Numbered from the stretch's first letter, positions 30,799-39,931 are shown. The stretch: DNA of 64,000 nt from Sphingomonas ginsenosidimutans (GCF_002374835.1 NZ_NWVD01000003.1:310001-374000); one strand, 5' to 3'. Numbers and translations: made by a program. Notes: a model not told the origin generated them from the sequence alone.

Positions 30799-31482
30799 AT
30801 GCTGATCGCGATCCCCGACGTCCTGGATGCCGCCGCGGTCGCGCGGGTTCGCGCGATCGTCGATGCGGGCGAGTGGGTGGACGGCAACGCCACCTCCGGC
30901 CCGCAGGCGGCGCTCGCCAAGCGCAACGCCCAACTGGCCGAGGGCGGCGCGGCGGCGCGCGAGGCGGGGGCGATCATCCTCGACGCGCTGGGCCGCACCC
31001 CGCTGTTCGTCGCCGCCGCGCTGCCGGCGAAGGTGTGGCCGCCGATGTTCAACCGCTATGCCGGCGGGCAGGCGTTCGGCGTCCATATCGACAATGCGGT
31101 GCGCGTGCGCCGCGACAGCGACTTCCGCCTGCGCAGCGACCTGTCGGCGACCTTGTTCCTGGAGGATCCCGCCGCCTATGACGGCGGCGAGCTGGTGATC
31201 GAGGACCGGTTCGGCGAACAGCACGTCAGGCTGCCCGCCGGGCATATGGTACTCTATCCCGCGTCCAGCCTGCACCGCGTCGAGCCGGTGACGCGCGGCG
31301 CGCGGGTCGCCAGTTTCTTCTGGATCCAGTCGATGGTGCGCGACGACGGCGCGCGGCGCATCCTGTTCGATCTCGACCAAGGGGTGCAGGCTGTGGCGGC
31401 GGCGCAGGGGCAGGACGCGCGCGCCACGGTGGCGCTGACCGGCGTTTACCACAATCTTCTGCGCCGCTGGGTCGAGGCGTAG
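30799..31482 (+). CDS. piuC: Fe(II)/2-oxoglutarate dioxygenase, PKHD-type (PiuC/YbiX family)
   Basis: 227 residues, the normal size. The PKHD family marks are present: an N-terminal LIAIPDVLD, then [18 protein letters not shown] with iron ligands His96 and Asp98, and [13 protein letters not shown] with His159 and the 2-oxoglutarate Arg169. The C-terminus is the helical end of the family. It lies 19 bp after the receptor gene, the same order as piuA-piuC in Pseudomonas. Its substrate is unknown; hydroxylation of the siderophore or receptor is a common guess. Confidence 0.92.
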   Translation: MLIAIPDVLDAAAVARVRAIVDAGEWVDGNATSGPQAALAKRNAQLAEGGAAAREAGAIILDALGRTPLFVAAALPAKVWPPMFNRYAGGQAFGVHIDNAVRVRRDSDFRLRSDLSATLFLEDPAAYDGGELVIEDRFGEQHVRLPAGHMVLYPASSLHRVEPVTRGARVASFFWIQSMVRDDGARRILFDLDQGVQAVAAAQGQDARATVALTGVYHNLLRRWVEA

Positions 31483-31540
31483 CGGCGGGGGGCGCGTCAC
31501 GTACCCTCGCCATATGTGGTCGAGACGTTCGGCACTCATT

Positions 31541-31620
31541 CGTCATCCCGGCGAAGGCCGGGATCTCACGGTGACAGCGGGCGGCCAGAGCCGCTAGATG
31601 CCCCAGCCTTCGCCGGGGCG
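31541..31620. repeat. REP-like hairpin pair between convergent genes
   Basis: TCCCGGC-GAAG-GCCGGGA (31546-31563) forms a perfect stem. A second, imperfect hairpin CCCCAGC-CTTC-GCCGGGG is at 31601-31618, with one mismatch. Between them AGCGG and CCGCT, and ATCT and AGAT, could pair. It is the same repeat type as that between sucB and lpdA, though more diverged. It lies between the hydroxylase and murA, convergent genes, and could serve as a transcript end. Confidence 0.65.
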
Positions 31621-31643
31621 ACGTTTCCGCGCCGCGCCCCGCC

Positions 31644-32927
31644 TCAGCCGCCGCCGTCGCGCTCGATATCGGCGCCGACCGCCGACAGCTTCTCCTCCAG
31701 CCGCTCGTACCCGCGATCGAGGTGATAGACGCGCGCGACGCTCGTCTCGCCCTCGGCGACCAGCCCGGCGATGATGAGGCTCATCGACGCGCGCAGGTCG
31801 GTCGCCATCACCGGCGCGCCGACCAGCCGGTCGACGCCCTTCACCACCGCAGTGCGCCCGCGCACCTGGATGTCGGCGCCCATCCGCGCCAGTTCGGGCA
31901 CGTGCATGTAGCGGTTCTCGAAGATCGTCTCGGTCAGCACGCTGGCGCCCGCCGCCTTGCACAGCATCGCCATGAACTGCGCCTGCATATCGGTGGCGAA
32001 GCCGGGGTAGGGGGCGGTGGTCAGCGTCAGCGGCTTGAGCTGGCCGTCGCTGCTGACGACGATGGAATCGCGACGTTCCTCGATCCCGACGCCCGCCTCG
32101 CGCAGCGCGGTCAACGTCGCGCCCATCGACGCGACGTCGACGTTGGTCAGCTCCACTTCGCCCCCGGCGACCGCCGCGGCGCAGGCGTAGCTGCCCGCCT
32201 CGATCCGGTCGGGCATCACCGCATAGGTGGCGCCATGCAGCTCGGCGACGCCCTCGATCTCCAGCGTCTCGCTGCCGATGCCGTCGATCCGCGCGCCCAT
32301 CGCCACCAGGCAGCGGCACAGGTCGACGATCTCCGGCTCGCGCGCGGCATTTTCGATCCGGCTCGCGCCCTTCGCGGTCACCGCCGCCATCACGACATTC
32401 TCGGTCGCGCCGACCGACACCACCGGGAAGCGATACCGCCCGCCCGACAGCCGCCCGCCGGGAGCGGTGGCGGTGACGTAGCCCGCGCTCATCTCCAGTT
32501 CGGCGCCGATCGCCTCCAGCGCCTTCAGGTGCAGGTCGATCGGGCGGTTGCCGATCGCGCAGCCGCCCGGCAGCGACACGCGCGCCTGCCCGGCACGCGC
32601 CAGGATCGGGCCGAGCACCAGGATCGACGCGCGCATCTTGCGCACGATGTCATAGGGCGCCTCGGTCGAGGTCAGCTGCCCGGCGCGGATCGTCATGACG
32701 CGGCCGAAATCCTCTGGCCGGCTGCCCTCGATCGTGGTCGATGCGCCCAATTGGTTGAGCAGGTGGCCGAAGCCGTCGACATCGGCCAGCCGCGGCAGGT
32801 TGCGCAGCGTCAGCGGCTCGTCGGTGAGCAGCCCGCAGGGCATCAGCGTGAGCGCGGCGTTCTTCGCGCCGGAAATGGGGAGCTTGCCGTTCAGGCGGCG
32901 GCCGCCGCGGATAAGGATACGGTCCAT
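31644..32927 (-). CDS. murA: UDP-N-acetylglucosamine 1-carboxyvinyltransferase
   Basis: 427 residues, full length. The opening [26 protein letters not shown], the active-site Cys123 in [12 protein letters not shown], and the conserved [19 protein letters not shown] segment are all present. MurA adds enolpyruvate to UDP-GlcNAc as the first committed step of peptidoglycan synthesis; having the Cys, this form should be fosfomycin-sensitive. It is the last gene of a minus-strand group with mipZ, the J-domain gene and the phosphomannomutase (47 bp upstream). Confidence 0.97.
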   Translation of the reverse strand: MDRILIRGGRRLNGKLPISGAKNAALTLMPCGLLTDEPLTLRNLPRLADVDGFGHLLNQLGASTTIEGSRPEDFGRVMTIRAGQLTSTEAPYDIVRKMRASILVLGPILARAGQARVSLPGGCAIGNRPIDLHLKALEAIGAELEMSAGYVTATAPGGRLSGGRYRFPVVSVGATENVVMAAVTAKGASRIENAAREPEIVDLCRCLVAMGARIDGIGSETLEIEGVAELHGATYAVMPDRIEAGSYACAAAVAGGEVELTNVDVASMGATLTALREAGVGIEERRDSIVVSSDGQLKPLTLTTAPYPGFATDMQAQFMAMLCKAAGASVLTETIFENRYMHVPELARMGADIQVRGRTAVVKGVDRLVGAPVMATDLRASMSLIIAGLVAEGETSVARVYHLDRGYERLEEKLSAVGADIERDGGG

Positions 32928-32974
32928 CCCGATGCTCTAGCCAGTCCGCTTCGCCGCGCCAAGCGAGCGATGGA

Positions 32975-34339
32975 TCAGCGCGCCACGCCCACCGCCGCCA
33001 GATGCGTGTCGATCGCCGCCAGCAACCGTGCCAGTCCCCCGGCGTCGCGCGCCTCCGCGCGCAGCGTCAGCGCCGCCTGCGTGTTCGATGCGCGCAGCAG
33101 CCACCAGCCGTCGGGGGTGGACACGCGGATGCCGTCGGTGGTGTCGACGCGCGCGCCCTCGGCCGCCACGCGCGCGGCCACCGCCGCGACGATCGCCGTC
33201 TTGTCCGCCTCCGCGACGCGCACGCGAATCTCCGGCGTGGCGCGGCGCGGCGGCGCGGCATCGCGCAGCGCGGCCAGCGACATGCCCGACAGATGGACCG
33301 CGTGGATCAGCCGAATCGCGGCGTACAGCGCATCGTCGAACCCGAAATAATCGTCGGCGAAGAAGATATGGCCCGACAATTCGCCGGCCAGCGGCGCGCC
33401 GGTCTCCTTCATCCGGCGCTTCATCTGGCTGTGCCCCGTCCGGCCCATTACCGGCCGGCCGCCCAGGGTGGCGATCCGGTCGAACAGCGTGTCGCTGGAC
33501 TTCACGTCGGCGACGATCGTCGCGCCGGGCATCCGCGCCAGCAGCGGCGGCACCAGAATGGACAGGATATCGTCGCCCCACAGCACGCGCCCCGCGCCGT
33601 CCACCGCGCCGATCCGGTCGCCGTCGCCGTCGAAAGCCAGTCCGAAATCGAGCTTCTTGTCCGCGACCAACGCCTTGAGATGCACCAGATTGTCCTCGAC
33701 CGTGGGATCGGGGTGGTGATGCGGGAAGGTGCCGTCGACGTCGCAGAACAGCAGGTGATGCTCGCCGGGCAGCCGGCGCGTCAGCCGTTCGATCGCCGGT
33801 CCGGCGGCGCCGCTGCCCGCGTCCCACCCGATGCGGAACGCGCCCCCGGCATAGCCGGCGAGCAGCCGCGCGACATAGGTGTCGGCGACGTCGGCGTCAG
33901 TGACGGTCCCGGCGCCGCTTTCCCAGTCGCCGGCGGCGGCGATCCGGGCGAGATCGCGGATCTCCTCCCCGAAAAAGCTGTCGTGTCGAAGTACCAGCTT
34001 GAAGCCATTGTCCTCGGCGGGATTATGGCTGCCCGTTACCTGTATGCCGCCATCCACTTCTAGCGTGGCTTCCGCGAAATAGAGCATCGGCGACGGCCCC
34101 AGGCCGATGCGCACCACGTCCACCCCGCCCGCGGTCAGCCCGTCGACCAGCGCGGCTTCCAGCAGCGGCGAATGCGTGCGCCCGTCGCGTCCCACCGCCA
34201 CCCGCCGCCCGCCCGCGCGCCGCACCCGCGTGGCGAAGCTGCGTCCCACCGCGACCGCATCGCCCGCGTCCAGCGTGACGCCGACGGTGCCGCGGATATC
34301 GTAGTCGCGCAGGATATCGGGATGAAAGGCGTGCGCCAT
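32975..34339 (-). CDS. phosphomannomutase/phosphoglucomutase (alpha-D-phosphohexomutase)
   Basis: 454 residues starting at ATG 34339, which overlaps the stop of the J-domain gene (TGATG). Family marks: LRDYDIRGTVG at the N-terminus, the phosphoserine loop TGSHNPAEDNG (Ser104), the metal loop FDGDGDRIG, and a sugar-binding GELSGHIFFAD. Such enzymes interconvert the 1- and 6-phosphates of mannose or glucose and feed GDP-mannose and UDP-glucose to envelope polysaccharides. Which sugar is preferred cannot be read from sequence alone. It lies in the mipZ-murA gene group. Confidence 0.93.
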   Translation of the reverse strand: MAHAFHPDILRDYDIRGTVGVTLDAGDAVAVGRSFATRVRRAGGRRVAVGRDGRTHSPLLEAALVDGLTAGGVDVVRIGLGPSPMLYFAEATLEVDGGIQVTGSHNPAEDNGFKLVLRHDSFFGEEIRDLARIAAAGDWESGAGTVTDADVADTYVARLLAGYAGGAFRIGWDAGSGAAGPAIERLTRRLPGEHHLLFCDVDGTFPHHHPDPTVEDNLVHLKALVADKKLDFGLAFDGDGDRIGAVDGAGRVLWGDDILSILVPPLLARMPGATIVADVKSSDTLFDRIATLGGRPVMGRTGHSQMKRRMKETGAPLAGELSGHIFFADDYFGFDDALYAAIRLIHAVHLSGMSLAALRDAAPPRRATPEIRVRVAEADKTAIVAAVAARVAAEGARVDTTDGIRVSTPDGWWLLRASNTQAALTLRAEARDAGGLARLLAAIDTHLAAVGVAR

Positions 34340-34602
34340 CACTGCTGCGGCCGGCGCAGTCGCTCCAGCAGCAGGTCGCGCGCCGCGTTGGCGCGGCGCG
34401 TCGCCTCGTCCGAACCGCCGCGATCGGGGTGGACGTCCGCCACCAGCCGGCGGTGCGCGGCGCGGATCGCGCCGGCATCGGCCCCCGCCGGCACGCCCAG
34501 CAGCGCACGCGCGTCGCGCACCGCCGACGGGCGCCGCGCCGCAGGCTTCTTCAGCAGCCACCACACGCCCCAGATCAGCAGCGCCGCGACGATCCACTTC
34601 AT
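34339..34602 (-). CDS. small membrane-anchored J-domain protein
   Basis: 87 residues. An N-terminal hydrophobic helix (IVAALLIWGVWWLL, residues ~4-17) is followed by a J domain: DARALLGVPAGADAGAIRAAHRRLVADVHPDRGG, with the HPD motif needed to stimulate a DnaK-type chaperone. No Gly/Phe or zinc-finger region is present. It is predicted to recruit Hsp70 to the membrane. Its place between mipZ and the phosphomannomutase hints at a role near division or wall synthesis, which is speculation. Confidence 0.8.
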   Translation of the reverse strand: MKWIVAALLIWGVWWLLKKPAARRPSAVRDARALLGVPAGADAGAIRAAHRRLVADVHPDRGGSDEATRRANAARDLLLERLRRPQQ

Positions 34603-34615
34603 ATCGGGATCCCCG

Positions 34616-35425
34616 TCATGCGAACAGCGGCAGCGCCGCCTCGGGCAGCGCCAGCCCGGCCATCATCTCGCGCAGCTCCTGCCGCGCGGCGACATGGCTG
34701 ATGCCCATGCCGCCGAACGTCTTGGCGTCCAGCAGCGTCAGCCCCTTGGGAAATAACTCGCGATAGATCACCCGCTCGCCAAGCCCGGGAATGATGCGGA
34801 AGCCGACGCGGCGCGCCAGCTGGTCCAGTGCCTCCGACACGCGGCGCATGTTGCGCGCCTCCAGATATTGCAGGCGGTTGCGCAGCACGACCCAGTCGAT
34901 CGTCGTCCCGTCCTCACGCGCGCGGGCCTTGCGCGCGTCCCAGATCAGCTCCGAATAGAAGCTGGGGCGCGTCACCTTGAAGGTTTCGGGGTCGACATGG
35001 CCGATCAGGTCGAAATCGACGAAACTGTCGTTCATCGGCGTCACCAGCGTATCGGCCAGCGCCGCCGCGATCCGCGCCGCCGGATCGTCGCGCCCCGGCG
35101 TGTCGATCACCAGGAAATCATAGCCGTCGGTGAAGCCGCGGTAGAGTTCGCCGAAATTGCCGTCGGCGCGCCCGTCGCCGGTGGCATGGTGGGGCACGGG
35201 CAGGTCGATGCCGGTGCGCGTCACCGTCGCCTCGCGGTTGTCGAGGTAGCGGCCCAGCGTGCGCTGGCGGTGGTCGAGGTCGATGCAGGCGACGCGCGCG
35301 CCCTTCGCGGCGAGCGCGATGGCGACATGGACCGCGGTGGTCGACTTGCCGGTGCCGCCCTTTTCATTGGCGAACACAATGACATGCGTTCGCTGCGGCG
35401 GCGTCTCGGTCACCATCTCGGACAA
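34616..35425 (-). CDS. mipZ: division plane positioning ATPase MipZ
   Basis: 269 residues. The N-terminal deviant Walker A KGGTGKST and FANEKGG opening are typical of ParA/MinD-like ATPases, and the subfamily-specific stretches IDLDHRQRTLGRYLDNR, VIDTPGRDDP and FVDFDLIGHVDP match MipZ. It forms a gradient from the chromosome poles and blocks FtsZ assembly away from midcell; alphaproteobacteria that lack Min proteins use it. It is divergent from panC, with 74 bp between starts, and begins the mipZ-J-pmm-murA operon. Confidence 0.95.
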   Translation of the reverse strand: MSEMVTETPPQRTHVIVFANEKGGTGKSTTAVHVAIALAAKGARVACIDLDHRQRTLGRYLDNREATVTRTGIDLPVPHHATGDGRADGNFGELYRGFTDGYDFLVIDTPGRDDPAARIAAALADTLVTPMNDSFVDFDLIGHVDPETFKVTRPSFYSELIWDARKARAREDGTTIDWVVLRNRLQYLEARNMRRVSEALDQLARRVGFRIIPGLGERVIYRELFPKGLTLLDAKTFGGMGISHVAARQELREMMAGLALPEAALPLFA

Positions 35426-35499
35426 TTCGTCGCATCCCTCATTGATTGCGCTTCGTCGCGACCATAGAACCCGCCGCCGCGAGTTTCGAGGGGTAAGAC

Positions 35500-36342
35500 G
35501 TGGAAGTATATCGCGATCTGGCGGGCCTGCGGGCCGCGCTGGCGGAAGCGCGTGCGGCCGGGCGCGAGGTGGCGCTGGTGCCGACGATGGGGGCGCTCCA
35601 CGCCGGGCACGTCGCGCTGGTGGAGGCCGCGCGGCGTCCCGGCGCGTGCGTCGTCGCGTCGATCTTCGTCAATCCGAAGCAGTTCGGCGCGAACGAGGAT
35701 CTGTCGCGCTACCCGCGCAAGGAGATCAGCGACATCGCGATGCTGACCGATGCGGGCTGCGACATCCTGTGGCTGCCGCCGGTCGAGGCGATGTATCCCG
35801 ACGGCTTTGCCACCAACGTCTCCGTCACCGGGGTCAGCGACGGGTGGGACGGCGCGGCGCGGCCCGGCCATTTCGATGGCGTCGCCACCGTCGTTGCCAA
35901 GCTGTTCAACCAGGTCCGCCCGGCGCGCGCCTATTTCGGGGAAAAGGATTTCCAGCAGCTGGCGGTGATCCGCCGGATGGTGACCGACCTGGATTTCGAG
36001 ATCGAGATCACCGGCGTGCCGACCCAGCGCGAGGATGACGGTTTGGCGCTGTCGTCGCGCAACGTCTACCTGCTGCCGGAGGAGCGCGCGAAGGCGGTGG
36101 CGCTGCCCCGCGCGCTGGGGGTGGCGGCGCGCACGATCCTGGGCGGGGGCGAGGTGGCGCGCGCGCTGGAGGATGCCACCGCGACGCTGGTCGGCGCGGG
36201 CTTCACGGTCGATTATGTCGCGCTGGTCGATGCCGAGACGCTGGTCGCCGATCCCGCGCCGGGGCGCCGCCGCCAGCTGCTGGCCGCCGCGCGGATCGGC
36301 AACACCCGGCTGATCGACAATCTGGCGGTCGACCCTGCTTAG
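35500..36342 (+). CDS. panC: pantothenate synthetase
   Basis: 280 residues from GTG 35500, with GAGGGG upstream. The nucleotide-binding [14 protein letters not shown] (HxGH), [32 protein letters not shown] and ALSSRN motifs are conserved. It joins pantoate and beta-alanine using ATP to make pantothenate (vitamin B5) for CoA. panB and panD are not nearby. It is divergent from mipZ. Confidence 0.97.
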   Translation: MEVYRDLAGLRAALAEARAAGREVALVPTMGALHAGHVALVEAARRPGACVVASIFVNPKQFGANEDLSRYPRKEISDIAMLTDAGCDILWLPPVEAMYPDGFATNVSVTGVSDGWDGAARPGHFDGVATVVAKLFNQVRPARAYFGEKDFQQLAVIRRMVTDLDFEIEITGVPTQREDDGLALSSRNVYLLPEERAKAVALPRALGVAARTILGGGEVARALEDATATLVGAGFTVDYVALVDAETLVADPAPGRRRQLLAAARIGNTRLIDNLAVDPA

Positions 36343-36362
36343 ACCAAAGTTGTAAGAAAGCC

Positions 36363-36390
36363 GGTTAATGCGTTAACCATTTGGTGACGC
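36363..36390 (+). promoter_or_regulatory. TTAA-palindrome, CtrA-like element upstream of Sel1-like gene
   Basis: GGTTAA-TGCG-TTAACC (36363-36378) is a perfect palindrome. It continues as TTAACCATTTGGTGA (36373-36387), which approaches the TTAA-N7-TTAA CtrA pattern of alphaproteobacteria with a decayed second half. A closely similar block precedes the DUF1800 gene at 61583-61614. It lies about 50 bp before the Sel1-like start. Confidence 0.35.
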
Positions 36391-36419
36391 CGGTTGAGGC
36401 ACACCCCAAGTCCATCGCA

Positions 36420-36731
36420 ATGGATCGCAAGGGGCATCCGGTGGTAATGAATTTTCAACAGGCGCTGCTGGAGCGCCGGATTGCAGATGCCGGTCGCGGC
36501 GATGCGGATGCGGCCTATGACCTGGGCGTCGCCTTCTCGACGGGCACGTCGGGGGCGGTGATCGACCTGGTCGAGGCGCACAAGTGGTTTAACCTGGCGG
36601 CCGCATGCGGCAACGCGGATGCCGGCGCGGCGCGCGCCGACGTGGCCGAGGACATGACCGCGCGCGAGATCGCCACCGCGCAGCGTGCGGCACGCGATCT
36701 GCTCGCCAGCATCCGGCGACACGCGGCCTGA
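36420..36731 (+). CDS. Sel1-like repeat protein, short
   Basis: 103 residues from ATG 36420 (an in-frame ATG at 36447 would give 94; the start is uncertain). One clear Sel1-type helical repeat is seen: GDADAAYDLGVAFSTGTSG continuing to LVEAHKWFNLAAACGNADAGAARADVAEDM, ending in a helix that contains REIATAQRAARDLL. Sel1 repeats mediate protein-protein contacts. With only about two helical units this is a minimal version. No enzyme motif is visible. A CtrA-like sequence lies upstream. Confidence 0.7.
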   Translation: MDRKGHPVVMNFQQALLERRIADAGRGDADAAYDLGVAFSTGTSGAVIDLVEAHKWFNLAAACGNADAGAARADVAEDMTAREIATAQRAARDLLASIRRHAA

Positions 36732-36838
36732 CGTTGCTTTCCCGCTGCGGGCGATTGTGAACGTCCCGGCGGCGATGATATGCGCGCTCCTTTGGGGGCG
36801 TGGACACCGCGGCCCCGGACAAGGGGGCGACGGCGGAC

Positions 36839-37618
36839 ATGGCATTTGCGGACCGTATCGGCGCGCTGCCCCCTGACGGCACGGGGCCGCTGTACCTGCA
36901 ATTCGGCGCCATCCTGCGCGGAGCGATCGAGCGCGGCGCGCTGGCGCCCGGCGATGCGCTGCCCGCCGAACGCGAACTGTGCCAGGAATATGGCATCTCC
37001 CGCATCACCGTCCGCCGCGCGATCGCGGCGCTGAGCGATGCCGGCCTGTTGGTGGCGCGGCGCGGTGCGGGCACCTTCGTCGCGGGCACAGCCGTGGCGC
37101 ATGCCGCCCCCGGTCCCGCTGCCGCCCCGGCGCGGGTGGAGAAGAGCTTCGCGCATCTGTCATCCTTCACGCAGGACATGCTGGCGCGCGGGCGCCGCCC
37201 CGAAAGCCGCTGGCTGGCGCGCAACGACGGGCTGGTCACTCCCGACGAGGCGCTGTCGCTGGCGCTGTCGCCGGGCACGCCGGTCTATCGTTTCCAGCGG
37301 CTGCGGCTGGCGGACGGGCAGCCGCTCGCGATCGAGCATTCGACCATCCCGGCCTATTGCCTGCCGTCGATCGAGGCGGTCGGCGAATCGCTCTATGCCG
37401 CGCTGGAGGCGGCCGGCTATCGCCCGACGCGCGCGCTGCAGCGGCTGCGCGCAATCCCGTTCCTGGATGCGCAGGCCGCGCTGCTCGACGTCCCCTCCGG
37501 TCATGCCGGGCTGCTGATCGAGCGGCGCGCCTTTCTGGCGGACGGGCGTCCCGCAGAGGTCACGCAATCCTATTATCGCGGCGACGCCTATGATTTCGTC
37601 GCCGAACTGGGCGAATGA
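36839..37618 (+). CDS. GntR/HutC-family (UTRA) regulator of the GlcNAc locus
   Basis: 259 residues from ATG 36839 (GTG 36800 in frame is an alternative; neither has an ideal ribosome site). The N-terminal winged helix reads LPAERELCQEYGISRITVRRAIAAL, then a UTRA effector domain (residues ~100-255) with YRFQRLRLADGQPLAIEHSTIP and the terminal SYYRGDAYDFVAEL. UTRA domains of the NagR/DasR type bind GlcNAc-6-P or GlcN-6-P and release DNA. It is followed by the SIS-type deaminase, nagA and PTS genes, so it most likely controls them. Confidence 0.9.
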   Translation: MAFADRIGALPPDGTGPLYLQFGAILRGAIERGALAPGDALPAERELCQEYGISRITVRRAIAALSDAGLLVARRGAGTFVAGTAVAHAAPGPAAAPARVEKSFAHLSSFTQDMLARGRRPESRWLARNDGLVTPDEALSLALSPGTPVYRFQRLRLADGQPLAIEHSTIPAYCLPSIEAVGESLYAALEAAGYRPTRALQRLRAIPFLDAQAALLDVPSGHAGLLIERRAFLADGRPAEVTQSYYRGDAYDFVAELGE

Positions 37619-37639
37619 AATACCAATAACGATCCACTG

Positions 37640-37651
37640 CAATATCTATTG
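37640..37651. promoter_or_regulatory. candidate operator palindrome for the GntR regulator
   Basis: CAATA-TC-TATTG is a perfect 5-bp inverted repeat in the short gap before the deaminase gene. An AATACCAATAAC stretch just upstream (37619-37630) holds a TTGGTATT half-site on the other strand, like NagR/DasR operators. Assignment is by position and pattern only. Confidence 0.3.
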
Positions 37652-37699
37652 AAGGCCTATCATGGGCTGTGTAGGGTTGTTGGCGCAGGAGGAACGGCC

Positions 37700-38746
37700 A
37701 TTTCTACCGACATGATCGCAGCGCAGCGGGCGACGTTGATGTTCGCCGAGGCCGGGGAGGCGGGGGACGCGGTGGCGCGGTTCCTGGCGGCGAACGGTGC
37801 GGCGATCGCGGCGCTGGCGCAGCGGTTGCGCGCGGCGCCGCCGGCGGTGATCGTGACGTGCGCGCGCGGGTCGTCGGACCACGCCGCCACCTATGGCAAA
37901 TATCTGTTCGAGACGCTGCTGGGCGTGCCCGTCGCGTCTGCCGCGCCGTCGGTGGCGTCGGTCTATGCCGCGCCGGTGGCGCGTGGCGAGGGCGAGCGGC
38001 TGGTGATCGCGATCTCGCAATCGGGGCGGAGCCCGGACCTGATCGCGACGGTGGAGGCGCACCGGCGCGCCGGCGCGCATGTCGTGGCGCTGGTCAACGA
38101 TGCGGAATCGACGCTGGCGACGATGGCCGATACGCTGCTGCCGCTGCACGCGGGGCCGGAAACGTCGGTCGCGGCGACCAAATCCTGCCTGGTGGCGATG
38201 GCGGGACTGGCGGCGATCGCGGCGGACTGGGCGGGCGACGATGCACTGAAAGCGGCGGTGGGGACGCTGCCGACGCACCTTCCGACGGCGTTCGCGCAGG
38301 ACTGGAGCGCGGCGCAAGACGCGTTGGTGCAGGCGAACAACCTGTTCGTCCTGGGGCGCGGATACGGCTTCGGCATCGCGCAGGAAGCGGCATTGAAGCT
38401 GAAGGAGACGTGCGCGCTGCATGCCGAGGCGTTCAGCGCCGCCGAAGTGCGCCACGGCCCGATGACGATCGTCGGCGAAGGCTTCCCGATCCTGGCGTTC
38501 GCGACGTCGGACGTGGCGGGCGATGCCGTCCGCGCGGTCGCCGCGGAGTTCGCGGATCGCGGCGCGATCGTGCGGATGGCCGATGCGCGCGGCGGCGGGG
38601 CGTTGCGGGCGGCGGCCAGCCACCCGGCGATCGAGCCGCTGTTGATGCTGCAAAGCTTCTACCGGCTGGCGAATGCGGTATCGCTGGCGCGCGGGCTGGA
38701 CCCCGACCAGCCGCCGCATCTGGCGAAGGTGACCCGGACGCTATGA
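37700..38746 (+). CDS. SIS-domain glucosamine-6-phosphate deaminase (NagB-II type)
   Basis: About 345-348 residues. Two SIS domains: the first has TCARGSSDHAATYGKYLFE and ISQSGRSPDL, the second LGRGYGFGIAQEAALKLKE and SAAEVRHGPM, typical of NagB-II/GlmS-isomerase enzymes that convert GlcN-6-P to Fru-6-P plus ammonia without an N-terminal glutaminase. The start is odd: AGGAGGA (37687-37693) is ideally placed for ATT 37700, while the first ATG is 37712, 19 bp away. The protein would begin (I)STDMIAAQR. The stop overlaps nagA by 4 bp. Confidence 0.9.
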   Translation: MSTDMIAAQRATLMFAEAGEAGDAVARFLAANGAAIAALAQRLRAAPPAVIVTCARGSSDHAATYGKYLFETLLGVPVASAAPSVASVYAAPVARGEGERLVIAISQSGRSPDLIATVEAHRRAGAHVVALVNDAESTLATMADTLLPLHAGPETSVAATKSCLVAMAGLAAIAADWAGDDALKAAVGTLPTHLPTAFAQDWSAAQDALVQANNLFVLGRGYGFGIAQEAALKLKETCALHAEAFSAAEVRHGPMTIVGEGFPILAFATSDVAGDAVRAVAAEFADRGAIVRMADARGGGALRAAASHPAIEPLLMLQSFYRLANAVSLARGLDPDQPPHLAKVTRTL

Positions 38747-39900
38747 CCGATACGATCATCCGGTATGCCAATGGTCATATCGTCACCCCCCGCGGCACCT
38801 GGCCCGGCGCGACGATCACGGTCGATGCGGACGGGCGGATCGCGGGGATCGCCCCGCTGCCGCGCGACGCGGGAGGCGGCGCGATCGACCTGGCGGGCGG
38901 GTGGATCATGCCCGGTTTCATCGACACGCAGGTGAACGGCGGCGGCGGGGTGCTGTTCAACGACGCGGTCGATGTCGACGGCATCGCCGCGATCGCCGCC
39001 GCGCACCGGCCGTACGGCACGACCGCGCTGCTGCCGACCCTCATCAGCGACACGCTGGAGAAGGTCGCCGCCGCGCTGGACGCGGTGGAGGCGGCGATCG
39101 CGGCGGGCATAGCCGGCATCGTCGGCACGCATATCGAGGGGCCGTTCCTGAACCCCGCGAAGAAGGGTATCCACAATCCGGCGATGTTCCGCCGGCTGGA
39201 CGCCGCCACGATCGCGCTGCTGACGCGCCCGCGGCGCGGCCGCGTGCTGCTGACGCTGGCGCCCGAATTGTGCGATCCGCGCGATATCGCGACGCTGGCG
39301 GCGGCGGGCGTGCGCGTCGCCGCCGGGCACAGCGACAGCGACTATGACACCGCGATGGCCGCCTTCGCCGCGGGGGCGAGCGGGGTGACCCACCTGTACA
39401 ATGCGATGACGCCGCTGGGGCACCGCGCGCCGGGGCTGACCGGCGCGGCGCTCGACTGGGGACGCGCGTGGTGCGGGCTGATCGCGGATGGCGTCCACGT
39501 CCATCCCGCCGCATTGCGGCTCGCCACCCGGTTGCTGCCCGCCGACCGCGCGATGCTGGTCACCGATGCGATGCCCAGCGTCGGTGCCGCGCAGAAGGAT
39601 TTCACGCTCTACGGCCAGCCGATCCATGTCGCGGACGGCGTGTGCCGCGGGGCCGACGGGACGCTGGCGGGATCCGACCTCGACATGGCGCAGGCGGTGG
39701 CGAACATGGTGCAGCTGATCGGCACCGCGCCGCAGGCGGCGGCCGCGATGGCGGCGACCAATCCCGCGGCGTTCCTGGGCCTGTCGCACGAACGCGGCAT
39801 GCTGGCACCGGGCTTGCGCGCCGACTGGGTATGGCTGGATGCCGGTTTCCGCGCCCGCGGCACGTGGATCGGCGGCGAGCAGGTGGCGGGCGGCGAATGA
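38743..39900 (+). CDS. nagA: N-acetylglucosamine-6-phosphate deacetylase
   Basis: 385 residues. The amidohydrolase metal and catalytic residues are present: Glu132 in THIEGPFLNP, His196 in AAGHSDS, His217 in THLYNAM, and the catalytic Asp275 in VTDAM. The N-terminal beta-sandwich plus GWIMPGFIDTQVNGGGG opening is typical of the family. It removes acetate from GlcNAc-6-P, giving the substrate for the deaminase encoded just upstream. The start overlaps the deaminase stop. Confidence 0.96.
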   Translation: MTDTIIRYANGHIVTPRGTWPGATITVDADGRIAGIAPLPRDAGGGAIDLAGGWIMPGFIDTQVNGGGGVLFNDAVDVDGIAAIAAAHRPYGTTALLPTLISDTLEKVAAALDAVEAAIAAGIAGIVGTHIEGPFLNPAKKGIHNPAMFRRLDAATIALLTRPRRGRVLLTLAPELCDPRDIATLAAAGVRVAAGHSDSDYDTAMAAFAAGASGVTHLYNAMTPLGHRAPGLTGAALDWGRAWCGLIADGVHVHPAALRLATRLLPADRAMLVTDAMPSVGAAQKDFTLYGQPIHVADGVCRGADGTLAGSDLDMAQAVANMVQLIGTAPQAAAAMAATNPAAFLGLSHERGMLAPGLRADWVWLDAGFRARGTWIGGEQVAGGE

Positions 39901-39931
39901 CGCGCGCCGCCGCAACGGGAGAGACGATCGC

